Positions 25,939 to 34,995 are shown, numbered from the stretch's first letter. The stretch: DNA of 64,000 nt from Citrobacter amalonaticus Y19 (GCF_000981805.1 NZ_CP011132.1:3348001-3412000), one strand, 5' to 3'. Notes: a model not told the origin generated them from the sequence alone. Numbers and translations are program-made.

Positions 25939-26791
25939 AATTCCCTCCATATATTTGGCTCAGCGCGCAGGCATCTGCCATGCCATACAGCATGTCGCAG
26001 CCGGAACTTGAGCCAATACTTTTAATATTGGCAATAGACTGGATAGAAAAGCAGTTGGGTTCATTAATCATGCGGCTAATAAACCCGGCAATATTTTCGC
26101 GATAGCGTTGTTTAAATGCCGCCTCCAGCGTAATCGCGCTAAGCAGCGTGGTATTTTCTCTGCCCGATTGCAGTGCCGAACAAAATGCCTCCTTGTATTT
26201 TTCTGCCGGGTGGCCAGCAATAAATAAAATAATGCTCAGGCCAACCAGATAATCGTCTGCTGAGGGCGTCAGGCCAATGCCTAACCCCATCATCCGGATT
26301 ACGGCGGGCGCAATTTCGGTCCCTTTTCGCATTGCACGTAATAATGTATTTCGTCGATGCTGTAATTCGTGACACATCGCCTGATAAAATGGATTCTCGC
26401 CGCGCCAGAGAAATAATGTCTCATTCTCCCGTAACTGTTGATGGATAAGTTCGCTCCACCGTTGCCAGGGAATTTGCCGGAACCTTTCGGGACTCAATAG
26501 CAGTGTCGGCATGTGCCAGTCGTGACAGGATGTCGTGTCTATCCATTTATCATCACCAACAGTGATTCCCGAAGGATGAAACTGAACCAACTCACCAGGC
26601 CGGAACAGGCCGTCAAAGTGGGTGAGTGCTAACCGGGCGCTGTTGGGCGCGTTGTCATACTCTTCACACAACAGCGTCAGTAGCTGGCGCTGCGCCGGGA
26701 AATACAGATTAACTGCCCGGGAAAAGACCTGTTCAACCCGCCCGCTGCCGCGTTCGCAGAGAAAGCCCGCATCCGCAGTTAGCGCTTGCAC
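25928..26791 (-). CDS. yahE: YahE, DUF2877 carbamoyltransferase subunit
   Basis: A 287-residue DUF2877 protein, paralogue of YlbF/AllH. The MGLGIGLTPSADDYLVG motif (near residue 170) is the family signature. First of the three overlapping subunit genes yahE-yahF-yahG. It follows yahD by 39 bases, and the whole set reads as one operon. Confidence 0.92.
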   Translation of the reverse strand: MQALTADAGFLCERGSGRVEQVFSRAVNLYFPAQRQLLTLLCEEYDNAPNSARLALTHFDGLFRPGELVQFHPSGITVGDDKWIDTTSCHDWHMPTLLLSPERFRQIPWQRWSELIHQQLRENETLFLWRGENPFYQAMCHELQHRRNTLLRAMRKGTEIAPAVIRMMGLGIGLTPSADDYLVGLSIILFIAGHPAEKYKEAFCSALQSGRENTTLLSAITLEAAFKQRYRENIAGFISRMINEPNCFSIQSIANIKSIGSSSGCDMLYGMADACALSQIYGGNYVS

Positions 26792-26830
26792 ACACCGCCG
26801 TAATGGGGTGTCGATAGCGTTTCTCCTTCA

Positions 26831-27436
26831 TCAGGCTCCTGCGGCAATCAGCAATTGGGCGATCGCCTCAAAGCCTTTTTCCCGCGCCAGTTCCAGCGGC
26901 GTTTTGCCGTATTTATCCGTCATATGCGGACTGGCGCCATTTTCCAGCAATAGGGCAACAATCGCCTGCTGTGTGGCGCCGCCGTCATTCAGCACAATGG
27001 CTTCCAGTAGCGGCGTCCAGCCAACAAAGTTGGTATGATTCACATTAATCGTCGTCTGCGTGAGTAGCTCGTTGACGATATCAAGATGGCCTTTTTCACA
27101 GGCAGGCGTTAATCCCACGCCGCCAAAACGCGTTAATCGATTAAGATCGGGCCTGGCCGGTAAAATTAAACGCAACAGTGTGAGATCGTTATTCAGACAG
27201 CTCAATAAAAAAGGATTCAAACAAGTCTGATCCTGCTGATTAATATCCGCACCTGCGCTAATTAACGCAGCAACACAGTCATATTTTTTATGCAGACTCG
27301 CCAGAATAATTGCCGTCTGTCCCTGGCGGTTACAGGTATTCACATCCACGCCCTGTTCCAGACAGAAAGTTAATTTTCCTACATCACCCTGCTGCGCAGC
27401 CATTAGGTAGTCTGTCATCAGACTGGTATTTGTCAT
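26831..27436 (-). CDS. yahD: YahD, ankyrin-repeat protein
   Basis: A 201-residue cytoplasmic protein of about five ankyrin repeats (GQTAIILASLHKKYDCVAAL, GVGLTPACEKGHLDIVNELL, GWTPLLEAIV, YGKTPLELAREKGFEAIAQLL). Ankyrin stacks bind proteins; the partner is unknown. It is the first gene of the yah operon. The second of two nearby ATGs (MTNTSLM) was preferred because AGGGGA sits 7 bases before it and only 1 base before the first. Confidence 0.92.
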   Translation of the reverse strand: MTNTSLMTDYLMAAQQGDVGKLTFCLEQGVDVNTCNRQGQTAIILASLHKKYDCVAALISAGADINQQDQTCLNPFLLSCLNNDLTLLRLILPARPDLNRLTRFGGVGLTPACEKGHLDIVNELLTQTTINVNHTNFVGWTPLLEAIVLNDGGATQQAIVALLLENGASPHMTDKYGKTPLELAREKGFEAIAQLLIAAGA

Positions 27437-27693
27437 GATCATTCCCCTGATTTTTGTGGCTGTATCTGATGGACTGAGAATAGCAACGAAATTTATAGAA
27501 AAGAACCCGCTTAAATTTTATTCGCTATAAGCGGATTAATTATTGAATGGTTTTTAACAATCCGCACAGACTGTGCTGTAGTGCACCCTTTATTTCTTTG
27601 CTGTTATTCCCCTTAACTCAATCGGGTTTTCTTTCTATATAGTTGCCGAACGAAACCACGCTATCCAGACGTTTATGACGAGAGGGGATAAAG

Positions 27694-28188
27694 ATGAACG
27701 GACTCACCGCAACAGGCATTACTGTCGGCATTTGTGCAGGTCTCTGGCAGATGGTGTCCTCGAGGGTTGGGCTGGCTCCAGGCTGGGAATTACTGGGAAC
27801 TATCGGCTTTGTCGCGTTTTGCAGCTTCTATGCTGCCGGGGGGAGCAAAGCGGGCTTTGTGAAAAGCCTGTTTGTGAACTACACCGGCGCCGTCTGGGCT
27901 TTTCTGGCAGCACTGGCCTCCGGATGGCTGGCGTCCGCGAGCGGGCTTTCTTCGTTCTGGGCAAGTGTGGTTATGACCGTGCCGTTTTCCGCCGTTATCG
28001 TCTGGCAGGGGCGTTTCTGGTTAACCTCGTTTATTCCTGGCGGTTTCCTTGGTATGACGCTGTTTTTCGCCACCGGACTGAACTGGACGGTGACGCTACT
28101 CGGCTTTTTAGCCGGGAACTGCGTGGGTTTTATCTCGGAGTACACCGGGCGGAAACTGAGTGAATCCACATCGAAAGACAGTGCCTGA
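27694..28188 (+). CDS. yahC: YahC, DUF1097 inner-membrane protein
   Basis: A 164-residue membrane protein with about five hydrophobic segments, matching E. coli YahC (DUF1097). Divergent from yahD across 257 bases and followed by yahB, exactly as in E. coli. By position it may transport the substrate of the Yah enzymes, but its activity is not known. Confidence 0.93.
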   Translation: MNGLTATGITVGICAGLWQMVSSRVGLAPGWELLGTIGFVAFCSFYAAGGSKAGFVKSLFVNYTGAVWAFLAALASGWLASASGLSSFWASVVMTVPFSAVIVWQGRFWLTSFIPGGFLGMTLFFATGLNWTVTLLGFLAGNCVGFISEYTGRKLSESTSKDSA

Positions 28189-28200
28189 GCCCGACTCAGG
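28184..28200 (+). terminator. Weak terminator after yahC
   Basis: CCTGAG-CCCGA-CTCAGG overlapping the yahC stop, followed by TATTAAAAGTTATT. Six-bp stem without a real T run. Confidence 0.4.
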
Positions 28201-28301
28201 TATTAAAAGTTATTCAAAAGTGATTGCCCAATGGCAAGCCAAGCCAATACAGTCATCTCCGGGGAGACGCGACAACCGCTGACCAGAACAGGAACCTGTG
28301 C

Positions 28302-29234
28302 ATGAATTCAATTTTTACGGAAGAAAACCTGCAGGCTTTTACCACCGCCGCCCGTTTTGGCAGTTTCAGCAAGGCGGCGGAGGAACTGGGCCTGACGACC
28401 TCTGCCATCAGCTATACCATCAAACGAATGGAGGCGGGTCTTGATGTGGTGCTGTTTACCCGCAATACCCGCAGCATTGAACTCACCGAGTCGGGACGCT
28501 ACTTTTTTCGCAAGGCCACCGACCTGCTGAACGATTTTCACGCCATCAAGCGCAGCATTGATACCATTGCGCAGGGCATTGAGGCGCGGGTGCGTATTTG
28601 CATCAATCAACTTCTGTATACGCCAAAACATACCGCGCGATTACTCCAGGTGCTGAAGAAGCAGTTTCCGACCTGCCAGATTACGGTCACCACTGAAGTG
28701 TATAACGGCGTCTGGGACTCCATCATCAACAACCAGGCCAATATCGCCATCGGCGCGCCCGATACGCTGCTGGACGGCGGCGGTATTGATTACACCGAAA
28801 TTGGCGCCATTCGCTGGGCATTTGCGATCGCACCGGATCACCCGCTGGCTTTCATGCCTGAGCCGATCGCCGAAAGTCAGTTGCGTCTCTACCCGAACAT
28901 CATGGTGGAAGATACCGCGCATACCATTAATAAAAAGGTGGGCTGGTTGTTGCATGGTCAGGAATCCATTCTCGTGCCGGATTTCAATACCAAATGCCAG
29001 TGTCAGATCCTCGGTGCAGGAATTGGCTTTTTACCGGACTACATGGTGCGTGAAGCGATGGAAGATTCGCTGCTGGTCACGCGACAGATCCATAACCCAC
29101 GTCAGGACTCGCGAATGCTGCTCGCTACTCAGCATTCCGCCACCGGTCAGGTGACTCAGTGGATCAAAAAGGAGTTTGGACCGCAGGGGATATTAACCGG
29201 TATCTATCAGGATTTACTGCATCGGGAAGGGTAA
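28302..29234 (+). CDS. yahB: YahB, LysR-type regulator of the yah locus
   Basis: A 310-residue LysR-family protein, nearly identical to E. coli YahB. Winged helix at residues 1-60 (FGSFSKAAEELGLTTSAISY) and effector domain after it. Start at MNSIFTEENLQAF; upstream in-frame ATG at 28224 adds unrelated residues. Likely regulates yahC and the divergent yahD-J operon; no inducer is known. Confidence 0.94.
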   Translation: MNSIFTEENLQAFTTAARFGSFSKAAEELGLTTSAISYTIKRMEAGLDVVLFTRNTRSIELTESGRYFFRKATDLLNDFHAIKRSIDTIAQGIEARVRICINQLLYTPKHTARLLQVLKKQFPTCQITVTTEVYNGVWDSIINNQANIAIGAPDTLLDGGGIDYTEIGAIRWAFAIAPDHPLAFMPEPIAESQLRLYPNIMVEDTAHTINKKVGWLLHGQESILVPDFNTKCQCQILGAGIGFLPDYMVREAMEDSLLVTRQIHNPRQDSRMLLATQHSATGQVTQWIKKEFGPQGILTGIYQDLLHREG

Positions 29235-29239
29235 ATGTA

Positions 29240-29267
29240 GCCGGACTGCTCAGGCGCATTGTCCGGC
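29240..29267. repeat. REP-like hairpin between yahB and yjdJ
   Basis: GCCGGAC-N14-GTCCGGC, with the arm sequence of enterobacterial REP elements, then AGGTTTTC. Lies between the convergent genes yahB and yjdJ, a usual REP location; may act as their terminator. Confidence 0.55.
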
Positions 29268-29273
29268 AGGTTT

Positions 29274-29546
29274 TCAGGCCCGAATATCGTCATACTCGCG
29301 CGTTTTATCAAACTCGTGTTTGGCAAACGGACAAAGGGGGATAACTTTGCGATTCTCGCGGCGCATTTTTTCCACCACTTTCGCCACCAGTTGTTTTCCG
29401 ACGCCTTGTCCTTTCAGACTGGCATCGACATCAGTATGCTCAATAATGCTTAAATGTTCACCGGTCGGAACAAAAACAATTTCAGCGACCTGATTCCCCT
29501 GCGCATCATTGACATAGAATTTATTACGGCCTTCCAGTATTTCCAT
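29274..29546 (-). CDS. yjdJ: YjdJ, small GNAT-like N-acetyltransferase
   Basis: A 90-residue protein matching E. coli YjdJ. It contains the acetyl-CoA pyrophosphate loop region SLKGQGVGKQLVAKVVE and ends with the CPFAKHEF segment typical of the YjdJ-type mini-GNAT family. Target unknown. It follows yjdI by 11 bases; in E. coli the pair is near 93 min, far from the yah locus. Confidence 0.93.
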   Translation of the reverse strand: MEILEGRNKFYVNDAQGNQVAEIVFVPTGEHLSIIEHTDVDASLKGQGVGKQLVAKVVEKMRRENRKVIPLCPFAKHEFDKTREYDDIRA

Positions 29547-29557
29547 TTTTCCCTCGC

Positions 29558-29788
29558 TTATTTACGACGATATTGCAGCGCCCCGCTTGGGCAGGTATCG
29601 ATGACCCTGGTAACCGTTGAAACATCAACCTCATCAGGCATAATCCACGGTTTGCGCTTCAGATCGAAAAGTTTAGCGCTACCGCGAACACAATTTCCGG
29701 AGTGCTGGCAAATCGCCGTATTGAAGTAGACATCAATTTTCTCGCCGGTATAGACGCGATAACCCGCATCCTCAAGTTGCTTATCCAT
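29558..29788 (-). CDS. yjdI: YjdI, small iron-sulfur-type protein
   Basis: A 76-residue protein matching E. coli YjdI. Cysteines in ICQHSGNCVRG and DTCPSGALQY are the CxxxxxC...CP pattern of the divergent 4Fe-4S mono-cluster family. Cotranscribed with yjdJ. Function not established. Confidence 0.93.
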   Translation of the reverse strand: MDKQLEDAGYRVYTGEKIDVYFNTAICQHSGNCVRGSAKLFDLKRKPWIMPDEVDVSTVTRVIDTCPSGALQYRRK

Positions 29789-30599
29789 GACATTGCCTCT
29801 TTTTTGTTTATCCCTTAAGCATAGCGTGTGAATGTCCCCGTTACGATTTTAATGTTAGATGAGTAAATGCTCACCTATCTCTTATTCATAAGTATAAAAA
29901 ACCAGTTACGGAGATATTTAAGGCTTTATATTATGTATTTAATGATATTTAAGGTTATTTGCTCTAATTGACTATTTGATGCAAGGTCGGCATAATAATT
30001 TTTCTAATAAAACGATTTAAAAACCCTTGTTTTCATTAAAAAATACTAATCAAGAAGCGTGATTACATAAAGGGGCATCTGTCTGATGACGGATCTTAAA
30101 TCAACGTGTTGAAACCGTTTTCTACTCCGTTTTCTCCACGCCGTTGAAAATCAGACAGTGGAAATGACGTATTTATCAGCGGAAGTCATCGACTTACGCC
30201 ATTTAGGGACAAAATATCAGCAGGAGTCACTACGAAATGAACATGACAAACATAATATATTTATCTGCGCCCACAGGTCGGTGCCTAATAATTAATCTAA
30301 CTGGTTGAGTTTTTTGACATAAAACCGATATCTCCGCAATACGGCAGTAATCTGTCCAGGATGATTACCTGAGATTCCAGGAAGATTACACCACCGAATT
30401 AAACATAGCGGCAGAAACCACTGGTTTTGTTAACAAATCACCTTATTGTCTATATACATATGTAAAACTACAGAACAAAAACAATAGTTTCATAAATCAA
30501 CCGGCTTACAGTGTTCACATAAGTATATGCAATACTATGTCCAGAATTTTCTACACTTAAGTCGTTACTGTTTATCACTTTCGTACACCGTGAACCTAT
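29789..30599. other. AT-rich intergenic region, no gene seen
   Basis: About 810 bases between yjdI and the ToxR-type gene of pair 2. Strongly AT-rich, no ORF with a ribosome site or codon bias. Presumably holds the promoter and silencing region of the regulator pair. Confidence 0.6.
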
Positions 30600-31445
30600 A
30601 TGCACTGGATTATTAACGATAATATTGAATTCAGACCAGACAGTAAAAAGTTAATTTCGGTTACTAATCCGGAAATTAACGTCGTTTTGACAACGCCTGC
30701 CAGCCGTTGTCTGCTTTTGCTGCTCGAAGCGTCACCGGACGTGGTCACTCAGCAAGAGTTTTTCAAAAAGGTGTGGGAAGATGAAGGTATGCTGGTTCCG
30801 GCAAACACCCTTTATCAGAACATCTCTATTGTCCGTCGTGGCCTGCGTGCCGTCGGTGAGACCGACCAAATCCTGGTCGCCACCGTACCGCGCAAAGGGT
30901 TTCAAATCGATAAAAGCGTTAGAATCACCCGCGTTGCGGCCGCTCAGGCTACTGAAGCGACCGATACTCTGCAGGGTGAAGATGAACTGGATGTGGAGTA
31001 CGACACTGACGCCGGGCCAGAGTTGACGCCAGAAGATACTGCCCTTCCCGCCCGTACGGTAACGGTAAGTCAGCGCAGCAGACTGCCCTTCTTCGTTGGC
31101 ATCATCGCCATGTTAGCGGCATTTTTCATTGGTGCGATCGGCACGAACGTTGTCTGGCACTTTAATGATACGAAGCCTTTCTTCGCTGGCTATACCTTCG
31201 TCGAGCAGGACAAAGGTTGCCACTTCTATACCACGGATGACAGCCACGATAACAAAAACAGTTATGCACGCTTTAAGGCGTTGATTCTGGGTTCTGGCCT
31301 CGATTGCGAAAAGTATCCCTGGGTGTATTTCCCGCTGTCACAAACGTCTCCCGGATTAGCCGTTCTTGTCTGTCGCAAGAATTACCTGAAATCAGCCGTT
31401 CCGGGTTGTATCACACTCTCTTTTCGTGGAGCAGGAAGTGAGTAA
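30600..31445 (+). CDS. ToxR/CadC-type membrane-bound transcriptional regulator (pair 2)
   Basis: A 281-residue MarT/CadC-like protein, paralogue of the one at 10022. Winged-helix domain at about residues 8-108 (VPANTLYQNISIVRRGL recognition region, then VPRKGFQI), an acidic linker (125-150), one membrane helix (163-186) and a periplasmic domain with four cysteines (207, 236, 258, 270). Signal probably sensed in the periplasm, possibly through disulfides. Its end overlaps the FidL-like gene by 8 bases. Targets unknown. Confidence 0.82.
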   Translation: MHWIINDNIEFRPDSKKLISVTNPEINVVLTTPASRCLLLLLEASPDVVTQQEFFKKVWEDEGMLVPANTLYQNISIVRRGLRAVGETDQILVATVPRKGFQIDKSVRITRVAAAQATEATDTLQGEDELDVEYDTDAGPELTPEDTALPARTVTVSQRSRLPFFVGIIAMLAAFFIGAIGTNVVWHFNDTKPFFAGYTFVEQDKGCHFYTTDDSHDNKNSYARFKALILGSGLDCEKYPWVYFPLSQTSPGLAVLVCRKNYLKSAVPGCITLSFRGAGSE

Positions 31446-31920
31446 AAAAACAATCATGATGATGAGTGCGGTGTTTTTACTCGCGGGTGTGCTCATCGGC
31501 GCGATATACAATGTTCTGATGTCTAAACATTACGATAAACAGGAATGTTCGATGTCGTTGGTGGTGTATCATGAAAACGCGCGCGCAAATATTACGCTGA
31601 ATTACATGTATTCCCTGAAGAATCAGAACGGCATCGTGGCCGTCAGCGGGACCTACATTGAAGATAACAAACTTAAAGGACGAATCAGACGAGATGTCGC
31701 CTATAACTGGACAGAAAACCAGGATTCGTACCACTTACACTCAACCCGAATCAATAAGTTCGAAATTATCGAGACGTTACCGGATGCGTTATTAGCCAAT
31801 ATTCTGCCTGATTTCTACGTCTATCCCGATAAAAATGTGAGTTACTCTATTCTCAATCAGGGCAACCACGGATTCTTGTTTACCATCGGAAAACGCCCCC
31901 TGTTGTACTGTGCCCGCTAA
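31438..31920 (+). CDS. FidL-like single-pass membrane protein (pair 2)
   Basis: A 160-residue protein with one membrane segment (residues 6-26) and a periplasmic domain, paralogous to the one at 9565 (shared NQNGIVAVSG-type and FTIGKRPLLYC-type segments). Cys37 and Cys158 match the pair in copy 1. GTG start at 31438 was chosen for GGAG six bases upstream; a GTG at 31426 is the alternative. Overlap with the regulator implies coupling, as for marT-fidL in Salmonella. Confidence 0.75.
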   Translation: MSKKTIMMMSAVFLLAGVLIGAIYNVLMSKHYDKQECSMSLVVYHENARANITLNYMYSLKNQNGIVAVSGTYIEDNKLKGRIRRDVAYNWTENQDSYHLHSTRINKFEIIETLPDALLANILPDFYVYPDKNVSYSILNQGNHGFLFTIGKRPLLYCAR

Positions 31921-31933
31921 GCCGGATACCACC

Positions 31934-31960
31934 GTCAGCTCTGTGCTTAACAGAGCTGAC
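31934..31960. terminator. Strong hairpin between convergent genes
   Basis: GTCAGCTCTGT-GCTTA-ACAGAGCTGAC, a perfect 11-bp stem right after the FidL-like gene and facing a convergent LuxR-type gene. No T tract on either side, so it may act as a processing barrier rather than a classical terminator. Confidence 0.6.
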
Positions 31961-31965
31961 GCGTG

Positions 31966-32517
31966 TTAAAGAAACATACTCTCTTCCAGTAAATTATCTT
32001 TGATTAGCAGCAGATCGTGGACCCTGTGACCACCCAATTTCTTGCACGCGAGATTGCGATAGGTGTATACCCGTTTCGGCGGCAATGCCAGTGACTCGGC
32101 AATCAGGTTAATATCTTTACCCTGCAGTGATTCACAAATGATCATTTTCTCGACGCGATTGAGAATATGATTCCTGATAACCTGCCGTTTTTCCATGCTC
32201 GCCAGACGCGTAATAATCATCGTCAGCGCCAGCAGAGATTGTCGGGCACTGACAATCATGTCGGCATCAAAGACCAGGGCACTTCGTTCAGAATTCAAAA
32301 TAATCAATAGCTTACATTTTTTGTTAAGACTGGATATTTGCCTGGCGCAACCTTTGTTGAACAAATTAAGATGCAAAATCACGGTATCGTCGAAAGTGAG
32401 TTTGTCTACAGGCAAATGGTGCATGGTTTCTTTCACGATGTCCAGGTTGGCCTCTTTTGCCAACAATACGATGCCGTCCTGCAAATAATTATTATTACTT
32501 ATGATATATATTGTCAT
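31966..32517 (-). CDS. LuxR-type regulator with degenerate N-terminal domain
   Basis: A 183-residue protein. The N-terminal half (MTIYIISNNNYLQDGIVLLA) resembles a receiver fold without a clear phosphorylatable Asp cluster. The C-terminal helix-turn-helix (about residues 125-170: ESLQGKDINLIAESLALPPKRVYTYR) is of LuxR type, as in RcsA or FimW. Convergent with the FidL-like gene. Ribosome site GGAAG 8 bases before ATG. Likely another fimbrial or surface regulator; targets unknown. Confidence 0.75.
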   Translation of the reverse strand: MTIYIISNNNYLQDGIVLLAKEANLDIVKETMHHLPVDKLTFDDTVILHLNLFNKGCARQISSLNKKCKLLIILNSERSALVFDADMIVSARQSLLALTMIITRLASMEKRQVIRNHILNRVEKMIICESLQGKDINLIAESLALPPKRVYTYRNLACKKLGGHRVHDLLLIKDNLLEESMFL

Positions 32518-32794
32518 CGCTTTTACTTCCGTATTAATAATCCATTTAGCTTGCCGTTGATTTCCGTTCTGCTATATCATCTGGCGCGACATTAAAACTA
32601 TATTGGTAACTAATTAAATACTTCAATTAAAAAGTCTTAACTGACATGATTTTCATAACCCATTGAAAATATAGAATTTAGTTTAAATTCTTAAATATTC
32701 TTAAATGGACGACAATTCGTCTCTCTGTATTCAGTCTCTTTCTCTATGCTATGTTGTGCTACTGGCGAGCAGGCAGATGGGATGGGAGGGAACA

Positions 32795-33418
32795 ATGACC
32801 AGGCGTATCGATTATCTGATTGAGAAATATCATTTCACTGAAATCAACGAGTCGCCGCGCATTACCAGCCAATGGAAGGACGTTCTGGCGGAGTGCCAGC
32901 AAGAGAATGCCGGCGTTGAAGAACGACTGCGTATTGCGCTGCTCAATGTCGATTACGTGACCAGCTTCGAACTGCCCTTTCGTTTACTGCTCACCCGCAC
33001 CCCGCAGCTGATTGATAAACTGCGCAAAGAATTTGCCCTCACCCAAAAAAATGTCCTGATTAATGATAAACGCCGTGGGCAGGTTTACAGCATCAACGCC
33101 GATCTCAGTCGCGTCCCCGATGCATTTCGTTATCGTCTGTCGTCGCGTATCCGCCGTATGGATGAGGAAACGATCACCACCGCGCCCTATCAGCAGGTAG
33201 CCAGTCAGACAAAGCGTCCCGAAGAACGGCTTCGTCTGGCGCTGGAGAGCGGTTTAGAGGTTAACGCCCTTGATGGGCTGTTCTGGCTGGGGATCCAGCG
33301 AATTGCCGCCGATATACAGCGACTCCGCGCATCGGGGATGCCTGTTCAGGCGTCGGATGTCGAGGTGTTCGATTCACTGACCGGGACGCACAGAACCGTA
33401 ACGGCATACCATCTTTAA
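32795..33418 (+). CDS. Protein with two tandem HTH-like repeats
   Basis: A 207-residue protein of unknown function. Residues 42-104 and 143-207 are an internal duplication: each begins EERLR(I/L)AL, continues with a helix-turn-helix-like stretch (LIDKLRKEFALTQKNVLI; IAADIQRLRASGMPVQASDV) and ends in a beta wing (GQVYSINADL; HRTVTAYHL). Repeats of this type recall phage-style winged helices. The ATG at 32795 follows a strong GGGAGGG site; an upstream start is unlikely. Its stop codon overlaps that of the convergent HD gene within TTAA. Confidence 0.7.
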   Translation: MTRRIDYLIEKYHFTEINESPRITSQWKDVLAECQQENAGVEERLRIALLNVDYVTSFELPFRLLLTRTPQLIDKLRKEFALTQKNVLINDKRRGQVYSINADLSRVPDAFRYRLSSRIRRMDEETITTAPYQQVASQTKRPEERLRLALESGLEVNALDGLFWLGIQRIAADIQRLRASGMPVQASDVEVFDSLTGTHRTVTAYHL

Positions 33419-33939
33419 CCCGTTGTCAGTTCCTGAAAGCGGGATAAAAAGAGCGCTCGCGCCTGCCGTGGCATCAGCGGATTGACGGTCAGTCGCGTCG
33501 TGGGCGACACGCCTGCCAGCATCGGCCAGTCATTTCCGGGATCCAGATTGAGGTCGCGCCGCTCGGTCGCCAGCATCATCAGATCCACTTGCTTAATCAC
33601 CTTGCTCGGCGTGAGAGGAAGATGAAAGCGCTGGCGAATGGCGTTGTCCAGTCGTGCTTCAATCTCTTTGTACTCAGGAAGCAAACGCTTTAGCGGCGAG
33701 GGAAGATCCTGGCAATAAGCCTCAGCGGCATCGTGCAACAGCGCTTCAAGCGCGAACTCTGGCGGCGTCAACTGACTGCACAGCACCACGTGCTGGGCAA
33801 CGCTGTAAAATTCAGGCACATGCCCGGCAAAGCGACAGATGTTCGAAAGGGCGACGGCGATATCTTCAATCGCGATATGCTCCGGTCGAATATCGCTGAA
33901 ATCAATGTGTTGCCCGGTTAAGGTGGCGATAAATTTCAT
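33415..33939 (-). CDS. HD-domain phosphohydrolase, YfdR-like
   Basis: A 174-residue HD-superfamily hydrolase similar to E. coli YfdR (CPS-53 prophage). Metal ligands are visible: His50 in SVAQHVVLCS, the His69-Asp70 pair in LLHDAAEAYCQD, and a later Asp in KQVDLMMLATER. Such proteins hydrolyse nucleotides or phosphate monoesters; the E. coli homologue is described as 5'-nucleotidase-like. Substrate not determinable here. Confidence 0.85.
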   Translation of the reverse strand: MKFIATLTGQHIDFSDIRPEHIAIEDIAVALSNICRFAGHVPEFYSVAQHVVLCSQLTPPEFALEALLHDAAEAYCQDLPSPLKRLLPEYKEIEARLDNAIRQRFHLPLTPSKVIKQVDLMMLATERRDLNLDPGNDWPMLAGVSPTTRLTVNPLMPRQARALFLSRFQELTTG

Positions 33940-34145
33940 CCGTTCTCCTGCTTCCTTGCCGTTTTTGCCCGCGTCGGCGGCACCTGGTTCTCCCTGAAGA
34001 CACTACGTATTTACATTCACGCTGTAAATATCTTTTAACGTTCACCGCACATCGTGCAGAGAGGCCGGTTCATTCAGCGTGACCGCCGTGATAATCCAGC
34101 GTCGCACTGCTGTTACTGCCCAGCCCCCTGGAGCGGCGCATTGCC

Positions 34146-34721
34146 TTATTTCTGGCTCGCCGTCCACTTGGAGGCGGGCGGCGTGTACGTCGCAAAATAC
34201 TCAACAATTTCCGGCAAGGAATCGGAGAAAAACAGCATATCCACGTAGCTCTGCTTCATAAAACCTTCATCGGCCATCTTCTGTACCATAACCTGCAACG
34301 GTTGATAAAAATCGTTCATGTTATAAAACGCGCAGGGCTTGTTATGAATACCCAATTGCCCCCACGTCCACTGCTCAAAAATCTCTTCCAGGGTGCCCGC
34401 CCCGCCGGGTAAGGCGATGAAAGCAGAAGACAGCGCCGCCATGCGATCTTTACGCTGGTGCATATTTTCAACGACCTGCAAATCTGTCAGCCCGGTATGC
34501 GCAATTTCACGTTCAACCAAAGATACAGGCATCACCCCCGTCACGTGCCCACCGTGTTGCAGAGCAGAATCCGCCACGGCCCCCATCAATCCGACCCGGC
34601 CACCGCCATAAACAATCCCCAGTCCAGCCTGAGCCAGAAAGGTTCCGGCTTCGCGAGCAGCCTGCATGTAAACCGGAGAATGGCCTTCAGATGAACCGCA
34701 AAAAATACCGATAGACTTCAT
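34146..34721 (-). CDS. LOG-family nucleotide phosphoribohydrolase
   Basis: A 191-residue LOG protein (lysine-decarboxylase-like fold). Signature PGGAGTLEE at residues 105-113 and the GGGRVGLMG loop near 39-47 are intact. Family members cleave N6-substituted AMP (cytokinin ribotides) or AMP to a base and ribose 5-phosphate. Start at MKSIGIFCGSSEGHSP preferred over an upstream ATG. Divergent from the quorum-sensing receptor gene, with no evident functional tie. Confidence 0.9.
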   Translation of the reverse strand: MKSIGIFCGSSEGHSPVYMQAAREAGTFLAQAGLGIVYGGGRVGLMGAVADSALQHGGHVTGVMPVSLVEREIAHTGLTDLQVVENMHQRKDRMAALSSAFIALPGGAGTLEEIFEQWTWGQLGIHNKPCAFYNMNDFYQPLQVMVQKMADEGFMKQSYVDMLFFSDSLPEIVEYFATYTPPASKWTASQK

Positions 34722-34995
34722 ATCATTTCCTTTAGTAATCAATAAATCTTCAGTCGCGCAATGGGGAAACAGCATAATTCAAAGGGACTCAATACACTAT
34801 ATGGGACTGAAAAAGTGAAAGTACCGACCACATGAGTTCCCGTCATCACCAACAATGAGGCGTCGCGGTAACTATCGGGGTCACGTCACAGAAAATATCG
34901 ACGGTTGTGGGGGAAGTCCATTTTGTCAGGCAACAAGGCAGGCTATACTGCTTATTCAGACACTTATTTCAGAGGCAGCAGCTGGCGTGAAGGAT

